DNA of 64,000 bases, from contig NC_009655.1 of NCBI RefSeq assembly GCF_000017245.1, positions 1,116,001-1,180,000 on the forward strand, in the 5' to 3' direction. Below, piece by piece: positions 36,841-44,187 of this stretch. A program made the translations under genes and the position numbers. A model generated the notes under the pieces. The model saw only the letters and a list, made by a program, of their open reading frames with translations. It was not told the DNA's origin and did no database searches. The first letter of the stretch is position 1. Every line of letters starts with the position of its first letter. The stretch is from Actinobacillus succinogenes 130Z. GTDB lineage: Bacteria; Pseudomonadota; Gammaproteobacteria; Enterobacterales; Pasteurellaceae.

Positions 36841-38691
36841 CTAAATTGATAATTTTTCAACACGTTTACCGCCGTAAATCCAGTTTACGAGCATACGCGT
36901 ACCCGTAATCGCGGTAAACATCGAAATCGCAACCCCCAGCGAAAGGGTAATGGCAAAACCTTTAACCGGACCGGTTCCCACCGCGTACAGAACGATAGAG
37001 GTTAAGATCGTGGTTAAGTTGGCATCGAAAATAGATGTCCAAGCACCGTTATAACCTTCATCAATGGCTTGCTGAATCGGACGGCCGTTACGTATTTCTT
37101 CTTTTATTCGTTCGAAAATCAATACATTGGCATCCACTGACATCCCGACGGACAGAATGATACCCGCGATACCCGGCATAGTAAGCGTTGCGCCCGGTAA
37201 CAGAGACATCAATCCCACTACTAGAATCATATTGACGCATAAGGCCAGACAGGCGATGAAACCGAATAGTTTGTAGTAAATTAAACAGAAAACTATCACG
37301 ATAGCTAAACCCCAGAGACCGGCTTTCAGCCCTTGTTCTACGTTTTGCGCCCCCAGTGAAGGACCGACCGTCCGCTCCTCGACAATTTGAATCGGCGCGA
37401 TTAGCGCACCGGAACGAAGCAGTACGGAAAGATTCTGCGCTTCCGCCATGGTACCGGAACCGGTGATCTGGAAGTTACTACCGAAACGACCTTGAATGGT
37501 CGCGACGCTGATCACTTCGGCGTGCTTTTCTAAAACCACTTTACCGTTCGCATCTTTTTTACCGGAATCTTTATATTCAACGTAAAGCGTTGCCATCGGT
37601 TTTTTTAAGTTGAGTTTAGTAATTTGCGACATAATATCGCCGCCTTCCGCATCAAGCGTAACGCTGACCTGCGTGCCGCCCGTTTGGTTATCGATACCGG
37701 CGGAAGAGTTAATAATATGTTCGCCGCCCAGCATGGATTTTTTAAATAATGCTACGGGGGTACCGTCCGGCTGATACTGAATTTCCGTATCCGACGGCAC
37801 AATGTTACGACGCATGGCTTCAGGCGTGACGTTAGTATTCACCAAACGGAATTCCAAGGTAGCGGTAGCGCCTAAAATTTCTTTGGCGCGTGCCGTATCC
37901 TGAATACCCGGCAATTCAACCACAATTCGTTCGGCGCCCTGACGTTGAATAACCGCTTCGGCCACACCCAGTTCCCCCACACGTTTACGTAAAATATTGA
38001 GGTTTTGTTCAATTGCGCTGTCTCGTGCTTCAATTAACGCGGCATCGGACAGAGCAAGAGAAATCGTGGTGTCATTGGTATCCGTTACGGTTAAGTTCGG
38101 ATGTGCTTTACGCAATAACTGCAGCGCCGGAAAACGTTGTTCCGGGTTGACTAATGTTACGATCGAGCTGAAATTTTCACCGTTTTGTACTGCGGCATAT
38201 TGAATTTTTTCTTTACGTAGTTCGGTTTTTATACTGTCTTGCAGTTGCTCCTGACGCTTACTTAGCGCCGTGTTCATATCCACTTCCATCAGAAAGCGTA
38301 CGCCACCGCGCAAGTCCAGTCCCCATTTCATCGGACTGCCGCCGATACTGCTTAGCCAGGCAGGCGTCGCCGGTGCCAGGTTTAACGCAACAGAATAGCC
38401 TGTGCCGAGTTTTTCTACGATTTTATCCTTAGCTAACAGCTGATCGTTGGTGTTATTGAAACGTGCCAAGATCGTGCCGTTTTCCAGCACAATGGATTTA
38501 GTGGTAAGCCGGTTACCCGCTAATAGATTTTGTACGTCGCTTAACGTGTCCTCGTTCGCTTCGTGACCTCGGGTACCGGAAATTTGTACGGCAGGATCTT
38601 CACCGTAAATATTTGGAAGGGCATATAAAGCACCAATGGCGATCATAAAGATCACCATTAGATTCTTCCATAAAGGGAAACGGTTTAACAT
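36841..38691 (-). CDS. secD: Protein translocase subunit SecD
   Basis: Forms the SecDF-YajC complex with the neighbours. The 616-residue protein has an N-terminal membrane helix, MKWGLDLRGGVRFLMEVD, the large periplasmic P1 region, and a C-terminal six-helix domain with TLTMPGIAGIILSVGMSVDANVLIFERIKEE. It follows yajC after 24 bases. Confidence 0.97.
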   Translation of the reverse strand: MLNRFPLWKNLMVIFMIAIGALYALPNIYGEDPAVQISGTRGHEANEDTLSDVQNLLAGNRLTTKSIVLENGTILARFNNTNDQLLAKDKIVEKLGTGYSVALNLAPATPAWLSSIGGSPMKWGLDLRGGVRFLMEVDMNTALSKRQEQLQDSIKTELRKEKIQYAAVQNGENFSSIVTLVNPEQRFPALQLLRKAHPNLTVTDTNDTTISLALSDAALIEARDSAIEQNLNILRKRVGELGVAEAVIQRQGAERIVVELPGIQDTARAKEILGATATLEFRLVNTNVTPEAMRRNIVPSDTEIQYQPDGTPVALFKKSMLGGEHIINSSAGIDNQTGGTQVSVTLDAEGGDIMSQITKLNLKKPMATLYVEYKDSGKKDANGKVVLEKHAEVISVATIQGRFGSNFQITGSGTMAEAQNLSVLLRSGALIAPIQIVEERTVGPSLGAQNVEQGLKAGLWGLAIVIVFCLIYYKLFGFIACLALCVNMILVVGLMSLLPGATLTMPGIAGIILSVGMSVDANVLIFERIKEEIRNGRPIQQAIDEGYNGAWTSIFDANLTTILTSIVLYAVGTGPVKGFAITLSLGVAISMFTAITGTRMLVNWIYGGKRVEKLSI

Positions 38692-38715
38692 AAGTTAAAT
38701 ACCTTTTGGAATGGA

Positions 38716-39015
38716 TTAAAGCGTTTTAATTGAGCCTTTTGGTAATACAGCTGCAACATAGTTACGATGAATCGTGATTTCAGTGTTTTCATTTAATTGA
38801 ATTACGATTTCGTTACTGCCTTCGGTAATTTTACTGATTTTACCGACAATACCGCCGGCGGTTAAAACTTCTGCGCCTTTACTTAATGAGGCCATCAAGT
38901 TTTTGTGCTCTTTAGTCCGTTTTGCTTGCGGACGATAAATCATAAAATAAAAAATCAGGCCGAAAATTGCAAAAATAATCAGCATTGACATTGGGCTGCC
39001 TTGTTGAGCTTCCAT
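38716..39015 (-). CDS. yajC: Sec translocon accessory subunit YajC
   Basis: Small inner-membrane protein of the SecDF-YajC complex. The 99-residue protein has one membrane helix (SMLIIFAIFGLIFYFMIYRPQ) followed by a basic KRTKEHKNLM segment and a small beta domain. AAGGAAAAAACATG provides the ribosome binding site. The usual tgt-yajC-secDF order is interrupted upstream by three other genes. Confidence 0.95.
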   Translation of the reverse strand: MEAQQGSPMSMLIIFAIFGLIFYFMIYRPQAKRTKEHKNLMASLSKGAEVLTAGGIVGKISKITEGSNEIVIQLNENTEITIHRNYVAAVLPKGSIKTL

Positions 39016-39158
39016 GTTTTTTCCTTTTTTAAGTAAGAATAAATGATAAACAGGCGGTTAAAATAGCATAAATTGAAAGGAATGTGAAAATGATCTTGTT
39101 CGACGGACAAAAATTCCTGAAAATCCGACCGCACTTTTAGAACGGAAACGCTATAAGT

Positions 39159-39377
39159 TTATTTTTGAATCCGTAATTTGAAATGTTTATCCGAGTTTTC
39201 CAGCAAGGTTAAGGAATAATTCAATTGTTCGCACAGTTGCCGAATATCCCGCATTGACGTGCTGTGATTCATATCTAAAGTAAGGCTGTCGCCGACGGCT
39301 AATTCCATCATTGCCCGTTTGGTCATTACAATAGGCAGCGGGCAGAGGTATTTCGTAAGGTTTAATTGGTAATCCAT
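39159..39377 (-). CDS. TusA/SirA-family sulfur carrier-like protein
   Basis: A 72-residue protein with the TusA-family signature YLCPLPIVMTKRAM, in which Cys12 is the expected sulfur-carrying residue in the CPxP motif. The rest (DSLTLDMNHSTSMRDIRQLCEQL) fits the two-layer TusA fold. Its partner is unknown; it could serve tRNA 2-thiouridine synthesis or another sulfur-relay step. It begins two bases after the stop of the preceding 133-residue gene, so the two are almost certainly one operon. Confidence 0.87.
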   Translation of the reverse strand: MDYQLNLTKYLCPLPIVMTKRAMMELAVGDSLTLDMNHSTSMRDIRQLCEQLNYSLTLLENSDKHFKLRIQK

Positions 39378-39379
39378 AG

Positions 39380-39781
39380 TTAGCCTAATTTTGCCCGTTC
39401 AAAACCGCAATGTTGAAACCACTCCCGCATAAACAGCAAATGTCCTTTGGCTTCGCCCGAATTGGACAAATCGGCGGGCATAGTGTGATAACGGCTGGTA
39501 TATTGAAAAACCTGTTCCAGATTGTCGCGATAGAGTACGTTCTGCTCGGCCAGAGGACGTAAGAATTCGTCGTGTACTATCAGTTCCGCTTGCGGGGGAA
39601 TGGATTTTTGCACGGGAGAAATTATGTCTTCCACAAGCATAATGGCTTGTTCCCATTCGTATTCGTTCGGTACGTCATGGGGAAAAATTTTTCCGACGCT
39701 GATAGGCAAGGTATAACGGTCGCACTGCGTAGTGATAACTACATTGTGTTCCTCAATAGAAAGATGAACGGTTTGCTGCAT
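39380..39781 (-). CDS. Uncharacterised 133-residue protein
   Basis: I do not recognise this protein family. It has no signal peptide or membrane segment. The N-terminal third looks like a beta-rich module (VHLSIEEHNVVITTQCDRYTL), followed by acidic helices and a C-terminal SNSGEAKGHLLFMREWFQHCGFERAK with a single Cys. The ATG is at 39781. The two-base gap to the TusA-like gene suggests that the two products work together, perhaps in sulfur transfer; that is inference from position only. Confidence 0.75.
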   Translation of the reverse strand: MQQTVHLSIEEHNVVITTQCDRYTLPISVGKIFPHDVPNEYEWEQAIMLVEDIISPVQKSIPPQAELIVHDEFLRPLAEQNVLYRDNLEQVFQYTSRYHTMPADLSNSGEAKGHLLFMREWFQHCGFERAKLG

Positions 39782-39906
39782 TATACCTCCGCGAGAAAGA
39801 ATCTGATATCGTAAATCTTAGGCTTATGAGCGGAGAAAGTCTAGTAAATTGAAAAGAGCAGTCGGTTTTGGGCGCATTTTTAGGGCGCATGCAGCGCCCG
39901 ATAATT

Positions 39907-40434
39907 TTATTGTTGAATTTTTCTGCGTTCCGCCATAATTTGTCCCATGACTGCGAGTTCTTCCGCGGGAATTCGGTTTTGTCCCAATTCAAACAAAGGT
40001 TCTTCCAGTGCAATATGACGTTCGTAAGCGGCACGATAGTCATCCAGTAGATTTTGGGAAACGGTTGAACGTTTTTCATCAACCAATTCTTGCAGCTGAG
40101 CGCCTAATTGTTCCCAAAGATCGTGAATATTGATGTGTTCCGCTTCAAGCTGCAGAATAGTAGCTTTGGCTTCCGGCGCGTAACACAGCAGCGTCGGGAA
40201 AAAATCCGATTCCTCGTCTTCGTGATGCAACGGCGCGGCAACGTTAAAATAGGTGATAATTTGCTTTACATCATTTTTAACCGCCTGATCGATACCGTGT
40301 TCAGCCAGATAATCCGGTAATATTTCCAGTTGACGGCAGAAATTTTTCACTCTGCCGTGACAGGCATAGAGCATTTCGATGGGTTGCGCCCATGTGGCGG
40401 AGTGAGCTGAAGTGTCGGAGTGAAGGTTGAACAT
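39907..40434 (-). CDS. Hemerythrin-like (HHE domain) protein
   Basis: A 175-residue soluble protein predicted to fold as a four-helix bundle binding a di-iron or related centre. Candidate ligands are His26 (ACHGRVKNF), His-His-Glu in LHHEDEESDFF, His in EAEHINIHDLW, and His/Glu in YERHIALEEPLFEL, in the order and spacing of HHE domains. Likely roles are sensing or handling oxygen, NO or iron. It lies on the same strand as the unknown/TusA-like pair, 125 bases upstream, between tgt and yajC. Confidence 0.85.
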   Translation of the reverse strand: MFNLHSDTSAHSATWAQPIEMLYACHGRVKNFCRQLEILPDYLAEHGIDQAVKNDVKQIITYFNVAAPLHHEDEESDFFPTLLCYAPEAKATILQLEAEHINIHDLWEQLGAQLQELVDEKRSTVSQNLLDDYRAAYERHIALEEPLFELGQNRIPAEELAVMGQIMAERRKIQQ

Positions 40435-40447
40435 GTCATTTCCCTTT

Positions 40448-40496
40448 AAATTTCCCCCTATCCTTGTTTATGAAGAAAGGATAAGGGGGATGAAAT
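40448..40496. repeat. Palindromic intergenic repeat, copy 1
   Basis: CCCCCTATCCTT (40454-40465) pairs with AAGGATAAGGGGG (40477-40489) with one bulged A. The left flank AAATTTCCCC and overall layout match a second copy at 43991-44036. Confidence 0.6.
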
Positions 40497-40513
40497 AGTT
40501 TATAAAGATCCTA

Positions 40514-40535
40514 AATCCTCGTGTATGACGAGGAA
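40514..40535 (-). terminator. Possible tgt terminator
   Basis: TCCTCG (40516-40521) pairs with CGAGGA (40529-40534), 11 bases beyond the tgt stop on the minus strand. The following T run is short (TTTAG), so it may be leaky. Confidence 0.45.
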
Positions 40536-40544
40536 ATAAGAGGG

Positions 40545-41684
40545 TTAAGGCTTTTGCAACGGCGGAACTTCTTTTCCCATACGAGTATAAAATTCCACCA
40601 CGAAATCGTCAAAACGATCTTCTTCAATTGCCTGGCGGATTTCTTCCATTAATCGCTGATAATAGCGCAAATTGTGGATGGTATTTAAACGTGCGCCTAA
40701 AATTTCCCCGCATTTGTCCAAATGATATAAATAAGATTTGGTGTAATGTCGGCAAGTATAACAATCACAATGGGGATCCAGCGCGCTGGTATCGTCTCTG
40801 TATTTTGCGTTGCGGATTTTCACAATGCCGTCGGTCACGAATAAATGTCCGTTGCGGGCGTTGCGGGTCGGCATTACGCAATCGAACATATCGATACCGC
40901 GGCGCACGCCTTCCACTAAATCTTCCGGTTTGCCGACGCCCATTAAATAGCGCGGTTTATCCGCTGGCAGTAACGGCGTGGTGAATTCCAAAATGCGGTG
41001 CATTTCTTCTTTCGGTTCGCCTACGGCTAAGCCGCCTACGGCGTAACCGTCGAAACCGATATCCACCAGACCTTCGGCGGAAACTTTACGTAATTCTTCG
41101 AAAGTGCCGCCTTGCACGATGCCGAACAGGGCGTTTTTATTACCTAATTCATCGAACCGATCACGGCTGCGTTGCGCCCAGCGTAAGGACATTTCCATAG
41201 ATTTTTTAGCGTAATCGAAGGTGGCTGGATAAGGCGTACATTCGTCGAAAATCATCACGATGTCGGAGCCCAAATCATATTGAATTTCCATGGATTTTTC
41301 CGGCGAAAGAAAAATGCGTTCGCCGTTAATCGGATTTTGGAACTTCACCCCTTCTTCGGTAATTTTGCGTAATTTCCCCAAGCTGAACACCTGGAAACCG
41401 CCGGAATCCGTTAAAATCGGGCGATGCCATTGCATAAAATCATGCAAATCACCGTGCTTACGCATCACTTCTTGTCCCGGGCGCAGCCATAAATGGAATG
41501 TATTACCGAGCAGAATTTCCGCACCGGTGGCGCGCACTTCTTCCGGTGTCATACCTTTGACCGTGCCGTAAGTGCCCACCGGCATGAAAGCCGGAGTTTG
41601 CACGGTGAATTCGCCTTGCGGGCGGGAAAATGTCATTTCGCCGCGACGAGCGGTTCCGCTGGTGGTTTTTAGTTTAAATTTCAT
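40545..41684 (-). CDS. tgt: Queuine tRNA-ribosyltransferase
   Basis: Exchanges guanine 34 for preQ1 in tRNAs with GUN anticodons. The 379-residue TIM-barrel protein has LTDSGGFQVFSLGKLRKI with an active-site Asp, GGLAVGE, and the C-terminal zinc site CDCYTCRHYTKSYLYHL. It belongs with queA, which acts on the preQ1 base next in the pathway and lies just upstream on the same strand. Confidence 0.97.
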   Translation of the reverse strand: MKFKLKTTSGTARRGEMTFSRPQGEFTVQTPAFMPVGTYGTVKGMTPEEVRATGAEILLGNTFHLWLRPGQEVMRKHGDLHDFMQWHRPILTDSGGFQVFSLGKLRKITEEGVKFQNPINGERIFLSPEKSMEIQYDLGSDIVMIFDECTPYPATFDYAKKSMEMSLRWAQRSRDRFDELGNKNALFGIVQGGTFEELRKVSAEGLVDIGFDGYAVGGLAVGEPKEEMHRILEFTTPLLPADKPRYLMGVGKPEDLVEGVRRGIDMFDCVMPTRNARNGHLFVTDGIVKIRNAKYRDDTSALDPHCDCYTCRHYTKSYLYHLDKCGEILGARLNTIHNLRYYQRLMEEIRQAIEEDRFDDFVVEFYTRMGKEVPPLQKP

Positions 41685-41713
41685 TAAGTTTTCCTTTTCG
41701 AATAAACAGTTCG

Positions 41714-41830
41714 AGGGGATTTGTTACGTTCTTTGCGTTATCAAAGAACGTAACCAAAGAAAAGCAGCGAAGTCTGAGGCTTACTTTTTGCCTGCTTTGC
41801 TTCGCATAAGCAAAGAAAGTAGGTCACACA
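41714..41830. repeat. Double-hairpin intergenic repeat between tgt and queA
   Basis: A 13-base perfect stem, GTTACGTTCTTTG (41723-41735) with CAAAGAACGTAAC (41742-41754), is followed by a second 8-base stem, CTTTGCTT (41796-41803) with AAGCAAAG (41809-41816). The arms of both hairpins share the CTTTG/CAAAG core. It looks like a mobile or dispersed palindromic element rather than a simple terminator. Confidence 0.55.
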
Positions 41831-41851
41831 TCGGGTGAGATCCGACTTTAA

Positions 41852-42931
41852 TTAAGAAGAAATCTTCTTAGTCAAAAACATCGCATCACCGTAACTAAAA
41901 AATCTGTATCGGTTTTCCACCGCACTTTTATAGGCTTGCATGATATTTTTATACCCCGCAAAAGCGGAAACCAACATAATTAACGTGCTTTCCGGCAGGT
42001 GAAAGTTGGTAATCAGGCAATCCACTACGCGGAATTTTTTGCCCGGATAGATGAAAATCGACGTATCTGAGAAAAACGGTTCGATAAGTTGTGAAGAACC
42101 TTTTTCTTCCGCCGCAAGTGCTGCACTTTCGAGAGAACGCACGGAAGTGGTTCCGACTGCGATCACGCGTTTGCCCGCCGCTTTTGTCGCTAAAACGGCG
42201 TTAACCACTTCTTGGGGCACTTCCGCATATTCCGCGTGCATGTGGTGATCTTCTATTTTATCTACGCGCACGGGTTGAAATGTACCGGCGCCCACATGTA
42301 ATGTCACGAAAGCAAAGTTAACGCCTTTGGCTTTGAGTTTCGCCAGTAATTCATCGTCAAAATGCAAACCGGCGGTCGGTGCCGCCACGGCACCCGGAAC
42401 TTTGTTATACACGGTCTGATAACGTTCCTGATCCGCTTCTTCATCGGGACGGTCGATATAAGGCGGCAACGGCATATGCCCGATTTTTTGCAATACATCC
42501 AAAAGTGCGGTCGGTTTTTCCGAAATTTCCAGTTCGAACAAGGCGCCTTGACGCCCCAGCATTTTCATCCGAACACCGTTGCCTTCACCCAGTTTGTCTT
42601 CGCCTAAAATCAGTTCTGCACCGGCTTTGGGCGCTTTGGAAGAACGCACGTGAGCCAGAAATGAGGTTTCGGTTAAAATCCGTTCCGCCAACACTTCCAC
42701 CTTACCGCCTGAAATTTTGCGCCCGTACATACGGGCGGGAATGACACGGGTGTTATTGAAAACCAGTAAATCCCCTTCGTTGATTAACCCATAAACATCG
42801 GAAAAAGTGCGGTGAAAAATTTCGCCGTTTTCTCCGTTAAGCTGTAACAACCGGCTGGATGTGCGTTCGGGTTTGGGGTAACGGGCGATCAGCTCGTCGG
42901 GTAAATCAAAATGGAAATCGGAAACTAACAT
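41852..42931 (-). CDS. queA: tRNA preQ1(34) S-adenosylmethionine ribosyltransferase-isomerase
   Basis: Transfers and rearranges ribose from S-adenosylmethionine to give epoxyqueuosine in tRNA. The start at 42931 (MLVSDFHFDLPDELIARYP) aligns with E. coli QueA and gives 359 residues; the open frame runs 38 codons further upstream but that part has no family similarity. Conserved FNNTRVIPARMYGRK, APTAGLHFD and TNFHLPESTLIMLVSAFAG stretches are present. The ribosome binding site is weak. Confidence 0.94.
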   Translation of the reverse strand: MLVSDFHFDLPDELIARYPKPERTSSRLLQLNGENGEIFHRTFSDVYGLINEGDLLVFNNTRVIPARMYGRKISGGKVEVLAERILTETSFLAHVRSSKAPKAGAELILGEDKLGEGNGVRMKMLGRQGALFELEISEKPTALLDVLQKIGHMPLPPYIDRPDEEADQERYQTVYNKVPGAVAAPTAGLHFDDELLAKLKAKGVNFAFVTLHVGAGTFQPVRVDKIEDHHMHAEYAEVPQEVVNAVLATKAAGKRVIAVGTTSVRSLESAALAAEEKGSSQLIEPFFSDTSIFIYPGKKFRVVDCLITNFHLPESTLIMLVSAFAGYKNIMQAYKSAVENRYRFFSYGDAMFLTKKISS

Positions 42932-43119
42932 ATCAATCTGATGTAAACGCGGGTGAAACCGCCCGCAGGGTGACAATAAAAATGGCGGGCACATCGGCCC
43001 ACCCCAAAATGTTCGTAGTCTAGTCATTATTCCGCTTAAGCACAAGTAAAAACCTTTATTTTTCGGCGATTTTTCGTTAAAATCGCGCGGTTAATTTTTT
43101 TGCAGAATGAAATCGCCGA

Positions 43120-43563
43120 ATGACTAAACAAGCCCAATTTTATCTAATCGAAACCGCACAGCCCAAAGGCGAACTTTCCGCCGTTGAAGCGCAGGCTTGC
43201 GATTTAGCCGCACAGGCGTGGAGGTTGGGTAAGCGCGTATTGATAGCCTGTGAAACGGAAGAACAGGCGTTTCGTTTGGACGAAGCTTTATGGCAACGCG
43301 ACGCGGATGAATTCGTACCGCATAATTTATCCGGCGAAATTACTAACTTTGCCACGCCAATCGAAATTTCATGGCGGGGTAAACGCAACGCACAACGTCG
43401 CGATGTGTTGATTTCCTTGCAATATAATGTGCCGGATTTCGCTCAAAGTTTTAACCGGGTAATCGATTTTGTGCCGGCGGAAGAAGAACAAAAAGCGCAA
43501 GCCCGCGAACGTTATAAAATCTACCGTCAGCTTGGATTTACGATGGGGACGGAGAAGGCATAA
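43120..43563 (+). CDS. holC: DNA polymerase III chi subunit
   Basis: Clamp-loader accessory subunit that links the polymerase to single-stranded-DNA-binding protein. The 147-residue protein shows the family layout: QFYLIETAQP at the N terminus, ACDLAAQAWRLGKRVLIACETEEQAFRLDEALW and FVPHNL, and a C-terminal QARERYKIYRQLGF. It is followed directly by elaA and then valS; holC next to valS is a common order in gammaproteobacteria. Confidence 0.93.
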   Translation: MTKQAQFYLIETAQPKGELSAVEAQACDLAAQAWRLGKRVLIACETEEQAFRLDEALWQRDADEFVPHNLSGEITNFATPIEISWRGKRNAQRRDVLISLQYNVPDFAQSFNRVIDFVPAEEEQKAQARERYKIYRQLGFTMGTEKA

Positions 43564-43989
43564 ATGTGGCAAGCTAAAACGCTTCAATATCTGACCGCAC
43601 TTGAGCTGTGGAAAATCTACCGATTGCGCGTTTCGGTGTTTGTGGTGGAGCAGAATTGTCCTTATCAAGAGGTGGACGAACTCGACAAAAGTGCGGTGCA
43701 TTTTTGGCGAGAAATTGACGGCGAAATTCGTGCTTATTGCCGCATAATTGATGCGGCGGATAGCGTGAAAATCGGGCGGGTGATTGTGGCAAAACCGGCT
43801 CGCGGAACAGGTTTAGGGCGTGAGCTGATGGCAAATGCTATTGCTTTGGGTAAAAATCGCTTTCCGAATAAACCGATTTATGTCCAGGCTCAAGCATATT
43901 TGCAGCAATTTTATACATCGTTCGGATTTAAAGCGATTTCCGGTGAATATTTGGAAGACGGTATACCGCATTTGGATATGATATTGTGA
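43564..43989 (+). CDS. elaA: ElaA-type GNAT N-acetyltransferase
   Basis: Putative acetyl-CoA-dependent N-acetyltransferase with unknown substrate. The 141-residue protein opens with a segment like E. coli ElaA (LYxLRVxVFVVEQxCPYxExD: here IYRLRVSVFVVEQNCPYQEVD) and carries the acetyl-CoA loop ARGTGLGRELM. The ATG begins on the base after the holC stop, so the two are translationally linked. An uptake sequence lies inside it. Confidence 0.9.
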   Translation: MWQAKTLQYLTALELWKIYRLRVSVFVVEQNCPYQEVDELDKSAVHFWREIDGEIRAYCRIIDAADSVKIGRVIVAKPARGTGLGRELMANAIALGKNRFPNKPIYVQAQAYLQQFYTSFGFKAISGEYLEDGIPHLDMIL

Positions 43990-43990
43990 T

Positions 43991-44036
43991 AAATTTCCCC
44001 TAGCCTCTTTTAGTAAAGAGGAGCTAGGGGAGATTT
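43991..44036. repeat. Palindromic intergenic repeat, copy 2; likely holC-elaA terminator
   Basis: CCCCTAGCCTCTTT (43997-44010) pairs with AAAGAG-GA-GCTAGGGG (44015-44030), with a two-base bulge, and is followed by AGATTTT. It shares the AAATTTCCCC start and TTTA-type loop with the copy at 40448. Confidence 0.65.
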
Positions 44037-44187
44037 TAAAAGTCGCTACATGGCGTACTCAGGCGTAGGATGATCGTAATCACGTACAGTTTGCCGTGCG
44101 CGAACCAATCGAAAATACCGGATAAATATATTTTTCGTATAATCAGAATATTAAAAGTACGATTAAAGTAACAAAAAGAGAAACCTA

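Noticed and set aside
42934..43045. N-terminal extension of QueA (38 extra codons)
   Set aside because: The extension is rich in Cys, Pro and Gly and has no similarity to QueA; the ATG at 42931 aligns with the E. coli start.
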